Shown: in pieces, positions 44,696-53,413 of the stretch
Numbering within the stretch: the first letter of the stretch is position 1
Layout: the number at the start of each line of letters is the position of its first letter
DNA from: Mesorhizobium comanense
GTDB taxonomy: Bacteria; Pseudomonadota; Alphaproteobacteria; Rhizobiales; Rhizobiaceae
Assembly (NCBI RefSeq): GCF_005503535.1
Contig: NZ_SCNN01000013.1
Coordinates: forward strand, 124,001-188,000
DNA: 64,000 nucleotides
Direction: 5' to 3'
Notes under the pieces: model-generated
The model's input: the letters and a program-made list of their open reading frames with translations, nothing else
Told to the model about the DNA's origin: nothing
The model's database searches: none
Position numbers and translations under genes: made by a program

Positions 44696-45972
44696 AAGTG
44701 CTTGACCGAACCCCTATCAGGGCTGGCACAGCTTTGCAGCGTCGTGACGGCATTCGCCTCGTCGAGCTTGAAGCCGATCGTGAAGATTTCTATGCCTTTG
44801 TCGCGCATGGCGGCGCAGAGCTTTGTCGCAGCTGTACGGGTCGCTTCCTTACCGGCATCGTTGTAGACCCCGTCAACGCCGCTGGCGTCGAAATAGGACA
44901 GATTGAATTCACCATCCGTCATAAGGATTGCGTACTTGCCAACTTTCTTCGGATCGGCCACGGCTGGCCGTTGTGAAGCATTGAGAACGCCGCCCCAACT
45001 CTCCGAAAGCATGTACCAAGTCCACTGGACGCCGATATGGCCGGCCGTGCCACCCGAAGCGACAAGGTCCTTGATGACGTTCTTGAGCGTGGCGGCGTTG
45101 GCCGTCAAAGGCACCAGTTCGGCAACCGGGCAAGCCGCGGTTCGCGTGTTTGTTGCAAAGCCCGACAACAGAAAGTCGCGGTTGACCATGCTGGAACCTG
45201 GACCCGCGTCCGAATACTGATCGGCGCCCTTGCGTTCGGTGGCGCAATTGTCCGGGCGTGGCGATGCCGAGGCAGGCTGGGCGCTTGCATTGCCCGGCGC
45301 CTGCTTGCGCTGGTTGGCGTTGGTTTCGACATAGACGCTGCTGGCTGCAAGCTGTCCGGCATTGACCGAATTGGCGTAGGGCACGATGGACACGCGCACC
45401 CTTGGCTTGGCGGGATCCTGATTGCCCAGGAAACTGTCCACGGCATTGGCCGCGGCGGTCTTCAGGTCCTTGATCTTCTGACCGGCCATCGATCCGGTCA
45501 CATCGAGCATCATCGCCACTTCGATGGTCTTGTCCGAATAGAGGGATGTCGTCGACGCGGTGACCCGCCTGGTGTCGCTCGTGCCGAAAATCGGGAAGAA
45601 CAAGGCGACATCGACATGGGCGTCCACCTGTACCGTCTTGGCGACCTTGTCGACGATCAGCCGGTCAAGGGTAACCTGGCCCGGCTGCAGAATTCCTGCG
45701 CTGTCATTGGCGTCGAGGAAAGCTTTCACCGACCTGTTGGCATCGGCTTCCTTGATGGCGCCGGTCGTGATGTCGCGCGCCGTCGAGGTCACCGCCGCGT
45801 CGACCACACCTTGCAGGCTCGATCTGGCGTTGTAGAGCTGCGAGATGTTGACCGAGAAGCCGGCGGCTAGCGCCAAGACCGAGGCAGCAAGGCCGAACAG
45901 GATTGCGAAATTTCCACCGCGATGTACGGCGAAAGCGCCGACCGCGTGAACAAGACCCCCGTAATTCCGCAT
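44611..45972 (-). CDS. TadE/TadG-like protein with von Willebrand factor A domain
   Basis: A 453-residue protein: an N-terminal Tad-type segment and membrane helix (GGNFAILFGLAASVLALAAG, about 19-38), an extended pilin-like region, then a VWA domain with MIDAS motif MMLDVTGSMAGQK (about 153-165) and a later TDGEFNLSYFD. Such pseudopilin/VWA proteins are found with Flp/Tad pilus systems and sit at or outside the inner membrane. No other tad genes are nearby, so it is an orphan copy. Four Cys (NCATER, AACPV, KLCAAM, QSCASP) may form disulfides. Confidence 0.85.
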   Translation of the reverse strand: MRNYGGLVHAVGAFAVHRGGNFAILFGLAASVLALAAGFSVNISQLYNARSSLQGVVDAAVTSTARDITTGAIKEADANRSVKAFLDANDSAGILQPGQVTLDRLIVDKVAKTVQVDAHVDVALFFPIFGTSDTRRVTASTTSLYSDKTIEVAMMLDVTGSMAGQKIKDLKTAAANAVDSFLGNQDPAKPRVRVSIVPYANSVNAGQLAASSVYVETNANQRKQAPGNASAQPASASPRPDNCATERKGADQYSDAGPGSSMVNRDFLLSGFATNTRTAACPVAELVPLTANAATLKNVIKDLVASGGTAGHIGVQWTWYMLSESWGGVLNASQRPAVADPKKVGKYAILMTDGEFNLSYFDASGVDGVYNDAGKEATRTAATKLCAAMRDKGIEIFTIGFKLDEANAVTTLQSCASPDRGSVKHFYQAADGIELDTAFQTIARNIETLALTK

Positions 45973-46305
45973 CCAACAGCCTCCGCATGCCTCGGCCTCG
46001 TCGCCGCGAAGAGGGCAATGCAGGATTCCAGCCGGATGCCGCCTTGGATCGGCGGAAAAGAAACAAGCTATTGTTTTTGCTTTATTTTTCGAACACCAAA
46101 AGGTGAATGATCGGTAAATGCCACGACAATGCGATCCCGTCGTTTACGAAGCACTTACCAAGAGACCGCGTCCTGCGGCACAGGATGCGCGACACGTCCC
46201 GGGACGGCACATGGCGACCTGTGCCAGAGCGAAGCAGGATCAGCTCGTGTCAGGCATCGATCCGCGTGCCGGACCGGAAGGGCCTTGCCTCCGACAACGG
46301 CAGGC
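45973..46305. other. Spacer upstream of the VWA/Tad gene; no gene seen
   Basis: 333 bp. The AT-rich stretch at 46060-46105 is probably the promoter of the VWA/Tad gene. Overlapping plus-strand ORFs at 46107-46361 resemble no family and lack a ribosome-binding site. I see no repeat or RNA. Confidence 0.5.
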
Positions 46306-47175
46306 TCAGGCCAGCATCCCGGCGCTGGCTGTCCGGTCGATGCCATGATGCGGCGGATTGAACAACCTCCCTTCCTGCTCATAGGTCCAGACCTTGAACA
46401 GGCTGAGCCGGTGCGGCCCGAAGCTGTGCAGCAGGGGCACGTCGGTGGCGTCACGGCCGCGCGCAATGACGACACGACCGATCCGGGGCGTATTGTGGCG
46501 GGCGTCGAACGTGTACCATTTGCCGCCGAGGAACACCTCCATCCACGCAGAGAAGTCCATCGGCGCCGGGTCGGCCGGCACGCCGATATCGCCCAGATAG
46601 CCGTTCACATAGCGCGCCGGAATGTTCATGCAGCGGCAGAGCGTGATCGCCAGGTGGGCGAAATCGCGGCAGACCCCGACCCTTTCCTCATGCGCCTGCG
46701 CGGCCGTGCGCGTCGAGCGCGCATAGCCGTAGCCGAAGGACAGCCGGTTGTGGACATAGTCGACGATCGCCTGCACCCGCGCCCAGCCCGGGGGCAGGTG
46801 TCCGAACAGCTGCCAGGCGAGGCTGCTGAGATGATCGGTCTCGCAATAGCGGCTGCCCAGGAGATAACCGAGCACATCGTCCGGCAATTCCGCCACCGGC
46901 ATCTCGCGCGCCAAGGTGTTGACTTCGTCTGTTTCGCCGCTGTCCTCCACGACGGCGTCATAAAGGATGCGAAAGGTGCCGGCTGGCGCGGTGAAGCGGC
47001 GGCAGGCATTGCCGTGCAGGTCCTCATAGAGTTTGGTCGGCACCGAAGGCGAGGTCAGGACACGCGTCTGCCGCTTGATGTCGGCCTTTCTGTCCTTGTG
47101 GATCTCCAGCAGCGAAATGACCGGGGTGGCCTCGGTGCACTCGATGGCGATCTCGTAGCCGAGGCGGATCAGCAT
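46306..47175 (-). CDS. Transglutaminase-like domain protein
   Basis: A 289-residue predicted cysteine protease-fold protein. An N-terminal beta domain (LIRLGYEIAIECTEATPVIS) precedes the transglutaminase core: nucleophile Cys169 in ERVGVCRDFAHLAITLCRCM, IPARYVNGYLGDIG, and WMEVFLGGKWYTFDARHN with Asp224. In classical members the second catalytic residue is His in HAWVEV; here the position is Ser209 (DFSAWMEV), which may be normal for this subgroup or reflect altered chemistry. The start ATG at 47175 replaces a long upstream frame. Partner or substrate is not evident. Confidence 0.87.
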   Translation of the reverse strand: MLIRLGYEIAIECTEATPVISLLEIHKDRKADIKRQTRVLTSPSVPTKLYEDLHGNACRRFTAPAGTFRILYDAVVEDSGETDEVNTLAREMPVAELPDDVLGYLLGSRYCETDHLSSLAWQLFGHLPPGWARVQAIVDYVHNRLSFGYGYARSTRTAAQAHEERVGVCRDFAHLAITLCRCMNIPARYVNGYLGDIGVPADPAPMDFSAWMEVFLGGKWYTFDARHNTPRIGRVVIARGRDATDVPLLHSFGPHRLSLFKVWTYEQEGRLFNPPHHGIDRTASAGMLA

Positions 47176-47345
47176 GGGCGTCGTCCCTTTGTTCGCATGG
47201 TGGGGATGTCCCGGCTCAAACGTCGCAACATGCCGGCGGTTCCCCTCGATGGCCGTAAAAACGCCCTTCGCGCCTTTCCATGTCCGCGGCTGCGCGTTAC
47301 GGTTGCGGCCTCCCTCGACACGCTCCCCGGATTTCAAGGAAAATT

Positions 47346-48011
47346 ATGTTTGCAGGCAGAAAATTCGCCGCCTTCCTCTTCGACATGGACGGCACCCTCA
47401 TCAATTCGATCGCCTCGGCGGAGCGGGTGTGGAGCGATTGGGCACGCGGCCACGGCCTCGACGTCGCCGCCTTCCTGCCGACCATCCACGGCGTGCGGGC
47501 GATCGAGACCATCACCAACCTTGCCCTTCCCGGCGTCGACCCCGCGCATGAGGCCGACCTGCTGCTGAAGGCCGAGGCCGCCGATCTGGACGGCATCGTG
47601 CCGATCCCCGGCGCCGTGGCGTTTCTCAATGCGCTGCCGCCTGAGCGCTGGGCGATCGTAACCTCGGCGCCACGCTCGCTGGCGCTCGCGCGCATGAAGG
47701 TCGCCGGCATTCCCGTGCCCACGGTTCTCGTCGCGGCGGAAGACGTATCACGGGGCAAGCCGGCGCCCGACTGTTTTCAGCTTGGGGCGAAACGTCTCGG
47801 CTTCGAAGCGCGCGACTGCCTGGTGTTCGAGGATGCTCCGGCCGGCATCGCGGCGGCAGAGGCGGCGGAAGCTTCGGTCATGGTCATCAATGCCACGCAC
47901 CCGCATCCGGTGCCGACGCATCATGCCGCGATATCGGACTACGGCGCGGTCGGCATCACCGTCGACGATCGCGGCTGGCTGGCGATCGAGCCGCAACGCG
48001 ACGCCGCCTGA
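47346..48011 (+). CDS. HAD family phosphatase (sugar-phosphate type)
   Basis: A 221-residue HAD hydrolase, subfamily IA. Motif I FDMDGTLINS with the nucleophile Asp, motif II WAIVTSAPRSLA, motif III Lys in SRGKPAPDCFQLGA and motif IV LVFEDAPAGIAAAEAA are intact. The cap resembles YfbT/YniC-like sugar phosphatases, acting on hexitol- or hexose-phosphates. AAGGA lies 6 bp before the ATG. It is convergent with the DUF1674 gene. Confidence 0.93.
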   Translation: MFAGRKFAAFLFDMDGTLINSIASAERVWSDWARGHGLDVAAFLPTIHGVRAIETITNLALPGVDPAHEADLLLKAEAADLDGIVPIPGAVAFLNALPPERWAIVTSAPRSLALARMKVAGIPVPTVLVAAEDVSRGKPAPDCFQLGAKRLGFEARDCLVFEDAPAGIAAAEAAEASVMVINATHPHPVPTHHAAISDYGAVGITVDDRGWLAIEPQRDAA

Positions 48012-48042
48012 TCAGCACCGGCTTCACCTGAATATCGACCAC

Positions 48043-48264
48043 CTAAAAGTCGCTGGTAAGGCCCTTGACCTCCCAGTCGCCGTAGCGGCCGGGTTCCCTG
48101 CCGCCGCGGCCGCCGATTTCCTTCGGCAGGGCCGCTTCTTTCTCGCGATATTCGCCGCGCCTCGCCTCGGCTTCGGCCAGGGCGCGGCGCGCGGCGGGGC
48201 TCAATTCCCTTGGCGGCGTGTCGTTCGCAGTGCCGGTGGGCGTTTTACTGGTTTCGTCGTTCAT
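48043..48264 (-). CDS. DUF1674 / succinate dehydrogenase assembly factor 4-like protein
   Basis: A 73-residue protein whose C-terminal half EKEAALPKEIGGRGGREPGR followed by YGDWEVKGLTSDF is the conserved DUF1674/SDHAF4 block. The N-terminal half is charged and Ala-rich. Eukaryotic SDHAF4 binds flavinylated SDHA during complex II assembly; a similar role in bacteria is likely but less well shown. It is divergent from htpX with a 102-bp spacer. Confidence 0.92.
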   Translation of the reverse strand: MNDETSKTPTGTANDTPPRELSPAARRALAEAEARRGEYREKEAALPKEIGGRGGREPGRYGDWEVKGLTSDF

Positions 48265-48366
48265 GCGATATCTCGGGCGGATTGAAACGGCAGCAAGCCT
48301 TTCCCATCATATAGCGATGAGCTTGAGGGATCGACCCCTTTCACCACGAACGGACAGGAGCAGACG

Positions 48367-49389
48367 ATGAACACCATCCGCACCGCCATGCTTCTTGCCG
48401 CGATGACCGCGCTGTTCATGGGCGTCGGCTTCCTGATCGGCGGCACGGGCGGCATGATGATCGCCTTGCTGGTCGCCGCCGGCACCAACCTGTTCAGCTA
48501 CTGGAATGCCGACAAGATGGTGCTGTCGATGAACCGCGCCGTCGAGGTCGACGAGAAAAACGCGCCTGAATTCCACGCCATCGTCCAGGCGCTGGCCAAG
48601 CAGGCCGGCCTGCCCATGCCCAGGACCTATCTGATCGACAATCCGCAGCCCAATGCCTTCGCCACCGGCCGCAACCCGCAGAATGCGGCGGTTGCCGCCT
48701 CCACCGGCCTGCTTGAGCGGCTGACCCATGAGGAGGTCGCGGCCGTCATGGCGCATGAGCTCGCGCACGTCCAGCACCGCGACACGCTGACCATGACCAT
48801 CGTCGCCACCTTTGCCGGCGCCATCTCGATGCTCGGCAATTTCGCCTTCTTTCTTGGCGGCAACCGCAACAACAACAGCCCTTTCGGCTTTGTCGGCGTG
48901 TTGGCGGCAATGATCGTGGCGCCCTTCGCCGCCATGATCGTGCAGATGGCGGTCAGCCGCACCCGCGAATACGAGGCCGACCGGCGTGGCGCCGAAATCT
49001 GTGGGCACCCGCTGTGGCTGGCCTCCGCCCTTGACAAGATCGCTCGCGGGGCAGAACGCATTCCCAACCCCGATGCGGAGCGCAATCCGGCGATGGCGCA
49101 TCTCTTCATCATCAATCCCCTGCATGGCGAGCGCATGGATAGTCTGTTCTCCACCCACCCCAGCACCGAGAACCGCATCGCCGCGCTACAGGCGATGGCG
49201 CGCCAGATGGGCGGCGGCGGTTCGCAGGGCACACAATCCCGGGCGCCGGCACCGACCGAGACAGAAGAGCCGCAATCGGCCGGCCCCTGGGGCAAGCCCG
49301 CTGCGCCACAGCAGCCGGTTGAACCCGCCGAGCCCAAATCCAACCCATGGGGCCGCAACCCCACCGGACCCAAGGGCCGGTGGCAGTGA
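48367..49389 (+). CDS. htpX: Membrane zinc metalloprotease HtpX
   Basis: Quality-control protease of the inner membrane; 340 residues. Two N-terminal membrane helices (about 6-50), the zinc site VMAHELAHVQHRDT (His-Glu-x-x-His), a further hydrophobic stretch, and the third ligand Glu in TREYEADRRGAEI. The last ~55 residues are a Pro/Gln-rich hydrophilic tail typical of rhizobial HtpX. The rsmB-like gene starts inside its stop codon (GTGA). Confidence 0.96.
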   Translation: MNTIRTAMLLAAMTALFMGVGFLIGGTGGMMIALLVAAGTNLFSYWNADKMVLSMNRAVEVDEKNAPEFHAIVQALAKQAGLPMPRTYLIDNPQPNAFATGRNPQNAAVAASTGLLERLTHEEVAAVMAHELAHVQHRDTLTMTIVATFAGAISMLGNFAFFLGGNRNNNSPFGFVGVLAAMIVAPFAAMIVQMAVSRTREYEADRRGAEICGHPLWLASALDKIARGAERIPNPDAERNPAMAHLFIINPLHGERMDSLFSTHPSTENRIAALQAMARQMGGGGSQGTQSRAPAPTETEEPQSAGPWGKPAAPQQPVEPAEPKSNPWGRNPTGPKGRWQ

Positions 49390-50774
49390 GCGTGACAGGT
49401 AGAGCACCCCGGCGAAAAGTCGCCAGCGATCACGAACACAGTGACAGCGGCGAGTTCGTCGCCGGCCTCGCCGCCCGCAAGGCGGCGGCGCGCCTTCTGG
49501 CGGCCGTCATCGACGCCAGGACGCCGCTCGACGGTTTAACCGACCACGAGAACGGCCATCCGCAATACAAGGCGCTCGACCTGCGTGACCGTGGCTTGGT
49601 GCGCGCCATCCTCGTCACCGCGCTGCGCTTCCGCATGACCATCACGGGGCTGCTGGCGCGGCGGCTGGAAAAGCCGCTCCCGCCCAATGCCACCGCTTTG
49701 TCGCACATACTGCATGTGGCCGCCGCACAGATCCTGTTCCTCGACATTCCCGACAGCGCCGCCGTCGACCTGGCGGTGACGCACGCCAAGTCCGATCCGC
49801 GCACGCAGCGCTTTTCGGGCCTGGTCAACGGCGTGCTGCGCACGCTGGCGCGTGGCAAGGAAGCAGAACTCCCAGCCGCCCTTGCCGCCACAGACGAGGC
49901 GCCAAAGTGGTTTTCGGACCGGCTGAAGGCCGCCTATGGGCCTGACAAAGCCACGCAGATCCTTTCCGCTCATCGCGTCGAGGCGCCGGTCGATTTCTCG
50001 GTCAAGGCCGATCCGGAACTCTGGGCGGAAAAGCTCGGCGGTATTGTCCTGCCGACGGGGACGGTGCGGGTCGAGAAGCTTTCGGCTGCCGTCACGGAGC
50101 TGCCCGGTTTCGCCGAGGGCGCGTGGTGGGTCCAGGATGCCGCGGCCAGCCTGCCGGCAAGACTTTTCGGCGATGTCGCGGGATTGCGTGTCGCCGATCT
50201 CTGTGCGGCGCCTGGCGGCAAGACGGCTCAACTCATCCTGGCCGGCGCCAAGGTCACCGCCGTCGACACGTCGAAGAACCGGCTGGCGCGGCTGACGCAG
50301 AATCTCAGCCGTCTCGGCCTTTCGGCCGACATCGTCCAGGCCGACCTGCTCAAATATGAACCCGCCCAGCTGTTCGACGCCGTGCTGCTCGATGGGCCCT
50401 GCTCTTCGACCGGCACGGTGCGGCGCCACCCCGACGTGCCATGGACCAAGACAATGGCCGACGTCGAGAAGCTCGCCGACCTGCAGCACCGATTGCTCGC
50501 CCGCGCCGTCACCCTGGTCAGGCCCGGCGGCCGTATCGTCTTTTCCAACTGTTCGCTCGACCCGCTGGAGGGCGAGGATCTGCATCGTGCCTTCCTGGCG
50601 CAGACAGAAACGGTCGTCGACGATCCCCTGCATCGGGGCGAGATCGCCGGCATCGATCCGTTCCTGACGGCGCAAGGCACACTTCGCACCACGCCCGCCG
50701 ACCTCGACCTGGGTGCGCCGGAGCGCTCCGGCCTGGACGGCTTCTTCGCAGCGCGCATGCGTCGCGCCGGCTAA
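49386..50774 (+). CDS. RsmB/NOP family rRNA (cytosine-5) methyltransferase
   Basis: SAM-dependent RNA m5C methyltransferase of 462 residues. An N-terminal NusB-like helical domain (about 25-150) precedes the catalytic domain: CAAPGGKTAQLILAG binds SAM, DAVLLDGPCSSTGTVRRHPD holds the release Cys, and IVFSNCSLDPLEGED the nucleophile Cys. RsmB methylates 16S C967 in E. coli; the order htpX-rsmB-heparinase-purH is common in Rhizobiales. The start is GTG at 49386, overlapping the htpX stop as GTGA. Confidence 0.92.
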   Translation: MSVTGRAPRRKVASDHEHSDSGEFVAGLAARKAAARLLAAVIDARTPLDGLTDHENGHPQYKALDLRDRGLVRAILVTALRFRMTITGLLARRLEKPLPPNATALSHILHVAAAQILFLDIPDSAAVDLAVTHAKSDPRTQRFSGLVNGVLRTLARGKEAELPAALAATDEAPKWFSDRLKAAYGPDKATQILSAHRVEAPVDFSVKADPELWAEKLGGIVLPTGTVRVEKLSAAVTELPGFAEGAWWVQDAAASLPARLFGDVAGLRVADLCAAPGGKTAQLILAGAKVTAVDTSKNRLARLTQNLSRLGLSADIVQADLLKYEPAQLFDAVLLDGPCSSTGTVRRHPDVPWTKTMADVEKLADLQHRLLARAVTLVRPGGRIVFSNCSLDPLEGEDLHRAFLAQTETVVDDPLHRGEIAGIDPFLTAQGTLRTTPADLDLGAPERSGLDGFFAARMRRAG

Positions 50775-50921
50775 GGGTATAACCATCTGGGTTTGCTGAC
50801 TTTTTTAGGGAGGGTCCGGGTCAAAACCCGGTGAGCCGGAGCCGTGCTCAGGAATTCGCCTTCGCACGACTCGTTCAATCATGTAGACTCGCAGCGGGGT
50901 TGAGGACGATCAGGAGGGGTC

Positions 50922-52646
50922 TTGGCACTGGCTGCCAGCAACACGACGCGTCTATGGACGTTGGTCGCGAGGGAGTTCTGGCGCAAGACACGCCGGCGTT
51001 TGCGCGCCGGACCGGTCTATCGCTGGCGCTATTCCGGCCGTACGCCCGAACGCGTCCTGATCGCGCCGCCGGACCTCAGGCTCGCCGACCCCCAGATCGC
51101 GCTCGAAATCTACTATGGCCGCTACCCCCTGTCGGGGCACCTTGTCGAAACTGGCGGCAAATCGCCCTTCCAGATCAGTGTTCCCAACCATGGCTGGCTG
51201 AAGACGCTGCATGGCTTCCGCTGGCTGCGCCACATGCGCGCCGCTGGTACCGAGCTCGCCGCCGCCAATGCGCGCGCTCTGGTGTCCGACTGGATCACCA
51301 TGCATGGCAGCCATATATCGGGCGTCGCCTGGGAGCCCGGCACGACGGCCAAGCGCATCATCGCCTGGCTGCAGCATTCATCGGTGGTGCTGCAGGGCGC
51401 CGAGTTCCCCTTCTACCGCGCCTTCCTGAAATCGCTGGCAATCCAGATACGGTACCTCAGGTCGATGGCGCGCGAAATGCCCGACGGCAAGGACCGGCTG
51501 CGGGCGCGGGTGGCGCTCGCCTTCGCGGCCCTTTCCCTGCCGGCGCCCGCCTCGGCCCTGCGCGGCGCCACACGCAACCTCGCCGAGGAACTCAACCGGC
51601 AGATCCTCGCCGACGGCGGCCATATCTCACGCAATCCGATGACGGTTCTGGAAATCCTGGCCGACCTTCTGCCGCTACGGCAGACCTACGCCAACCAGGC
51701 GGAGACGCCGCCGCAGGCGCTGATCGGCGCTATCGACCGCATGCTGCCGGCTCTGCGCTTCTTCCGCCACCAGGATGGCAGCCTCGCCCGCTTCAACGGC
51801 ATGGGCGCCACCATCCACGACCGCATCGCCACCATCCTGCGCCATGACGACACCGCCGGGGCGCCGCTCCTGCACGCGCCGCATTCCGGTTATGAGCGCC
51901 TCTCGATGGGCGGCACCACCGTCATTGCCGATACCGGCCTGCCGCCACCCGTCGACGTGTCGAACGCGGCTCATGCCGGCTGCCTTGCCTTCGAACTGTC
52001 GTCGGGCCGCCAGCACTATATCGTCAATGCCGGCATCGACACCTATGGCGCGGCCGAGTTCCGGCCGCTGGCCCGCGCCACGGCCGCCCACTCGACCGCC
52101 ACCATCAACGACACCTCGTCGGCACGCTTCACCCATTCGCTGCGGGTCAACGACCAGCTCGGATCGCCTTTGATCGGCGGCCCGCAGCACGTGCAATGCA
52201 AGCGGATCGACCAGAAAGGCGTTCACGGCTTCATCGCCCGCCATGACGGCTACCTCCAGCGCTTCGGCTTCCTGCATGAGCGCGAGCTGAAACTCTCCTC
52301 GAACGGCAATGTGCTGACGGGCCGGGACAGGTTCCAGCGGCCCGGCAACGGAGCCATCCGCAACAATGGCCGCGACTTCATCACCGTGCGCTTCCACATC
52401 CACCCCGACATCAATCTCCTGCAGGACGAACATGACCGGCTCGTGCTGGCCGCCGACCAGGCCGACACCTGGGTGTTCACGTCGGAAGAAGTGGTGCCCG
52501 AGGTCGAGGAATCGATCTATTTTGCCGGCCTTGGAGGCCCGCGCCGCAGCCGTCAGATCGTGCTTGCCTTCAAGGCATCCGATGTCAACGAGGTCCACTG
52601 GCAACTGACGCGCACCGCGATCGCTGGTTATCCCGAACACAACTGA
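50922..52646 (+). CDS. Heparinase II/III family protein
   Basis: A 574-residue heparinase-like protein with an N-terminal alpha-toroid (HGWLKTLHGFRWLRHMRAA, ADGGHISRNPMTVLEI, about 90-330) and a C-terminal beta-sheet domain with SRNP, HSGYERLSMGG, HSTATINDTSSARF and HRRELKLSS-like segments. Despite the name, the conserved rhizobial member has no known substrate and no visible signal peptide. The start is TTG at 50922, because AGGAGGGG ends four bases before it and no ATG or GTG fits. It lies between rsmB and purH. Confidence 0.88.
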   Translation: MALAASNTTRLWTLVAREFWRKTRRRLRAGPVYRWRYSGRTPERVLIAPPDLRLADPQIALEIYYGRYPLSGHLVETGGKSPFQISVPNHGWLKTLHGFRWLRHMRAAGTELAAANARALVSDWITMHGSHISGVAWEPGTTAKRIIAWLQHSSVVLQGAEFPFYRAFLKSLAIQIRYLRSMAREMPDGKDRLRARVALAFAALSLPAPASALRGATRNLAEELNRQILADGGHISRNPMTVLEILADLLPLRQTYANQAETPPQALIGAIDRMLPALRFFRHQDGSLARFNGMGATIHDRIATILRHDDTAGAPLLHAPHSGYERLSMGGTTVIADTGLPPPVDVSNAAHAGCLAFELSSGRQHYIVNAGIDTYGAAEFRPLARATAAHSTATINDTSSARFTHSLRVNDQLGSPLIGGPQHVQCKRIDQKGVHGFIARHDGYLQRFGFLHERELKLSSNGNVLTGRDRFQRPGNGAIRNNGRDFITVRFHIHPDINLLQDEHDRLVLAADQADTWVFTSEEVVPEVEESIYFAGLGGPRRSRQIVLAFKASDVNEVHWQLTRTAIAGYPEHN

Positions 52647-52676
52647 CAGACAGACTGCAATCCCGACCGGCCGGGA

Positions 52677-53300
52677 TCATCCCGTTCGCGCCGAGAAGGC
52701 CTGCTCGGCAAGCCCCAGCGTATAGGTTGCGACAGCGGGCGGCCACGATCGGACAAGTCCCCGGAAACACTGCTCGCGATCCGCGAACAAGGCCCGCGCC
52801 GCCTCCTCGAAACCGGGAAAATCGCCGGCGACCGCCGACATGAAGCGGTATGCGGCCTCACGCGCCATCCGCATCCGGTCCTCATCTGTGGCCGAGCGCC
52901 GGGCCTCATCCACCAGCCGCCGCAGCGCCTGCGAAGCACCGCCTGGTTGCGACGCAAGCCATTCCCACTGCCTCGGCAGAAGTGTCACCTCGCGCGCGAC
53001 AACACCGAGCCTCGGCCTGCCGCGCCCTCGTGTTTTCGAGCCGGGATCGCCGTCTGGCAGTCCGCCATCACTTTCTTTCCGATCCACCGATACGGCAAGC
53101 CGAGCCGAGATATCGGCAGCCGAGCCGCGCAAATCCAGATCGACCACCGCGCCGGTCGCGTCATCGAACACCAGCATCGGTTCCGTGCCGGCGGCCGCGG
53201 ATTTCATCGCGAGCGCGACATCGACCAGCGTCCCGCGTGCCAGGATGCGATCGCCGGCAAAAGCCGTATAGCGCCCGGCGCTCAGCATCGTCATCGGCAA
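52677..53300 (-). CDS. DUF2239 family protein
   Basis: A 207-residue protein of the uncharacterised DUF2239 family. It opens RYTAFAGDRILARGTLVDVA, has VFDDATGAVVDLDLRGS, a basic AT-hook-like KTRGRGRPRLG (about 88-98), then REVTLLPRQWEWLASQPGGA and RFMSAVAGDFPGFEEAARAL. The RGRP core suggests DNA binding. It is divergent from a GIY-YIG gene across a 26-bp palindrome, and the two are inserted into the conserved heparinase-purH interval. A second ATG lies two codons after the first. Confidence 0.87.
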   Translation of the reverse strand: MPMTMLSAGRYTAFAGDRILARGTLVDVALAMKSAAAGTEPMLVFDDATGAVVDLDLRGSAADISARLAVSVDRKESDGGLPDGDPGSKTRGRGRPRLGVVAREVTLLPRQWEWLASQPGGASQALRRLVDEARRSATDEDRMRMAREAAYRFMSAVAGDFPGFEEAARALFADREQCFRGLVRSWPPAVATYTLGLAEQAFSARTG

Positions 53301-53339
53301 GCTCGCATGGGACTTCTCTTAGCTATACCTCGTCACAGC

Positions 53340-53365
53340 GTCAATATTACCCGGGTAAAATTGAC
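53340..53365. promoter_or_regulatory. Near-perfect 26-bp palindrome between DUF2239 and GIY-YIG genes
   Basis: The core TTACCCGGGTAA (53347-53358) is flanked on both sides by one unpaired A, then GTCAAT (53340-53345) and ATTGAC (53360-53365). The right arm plus the next A forms a perfect -35 box TTGACA (53361-53366) for GIY-YIG, and the left arm gives TTGAC on the other strand toward DUF2239. A bound repressor would shut both promoters. TetR-family regulators commonly bind such dyads; none is encoded nearby. Confidence 0.85.
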
Positions 53366-53413
53366 AGGGCCCAATTCTTGATCTATTGGCGGCCCCGACG
53401 AAAGGCTTGCAGG

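Noticed and set aside
46107..46361. 84-codon plus-strand ORF in the spacer before the VWA/Tad gene
   Set aside because: Several overlapping frames of similar length, no Shine-Dalgarno, no motif, and it runs into the transglutaminase-like gene on the other strand.
50814..50840. tRNA-like or terminator-like stem CCGGGTCAAAACCCGG
   Set aside because: A 6-bp stem only; no T-run follows and no cloverleaf can be drawn around it.
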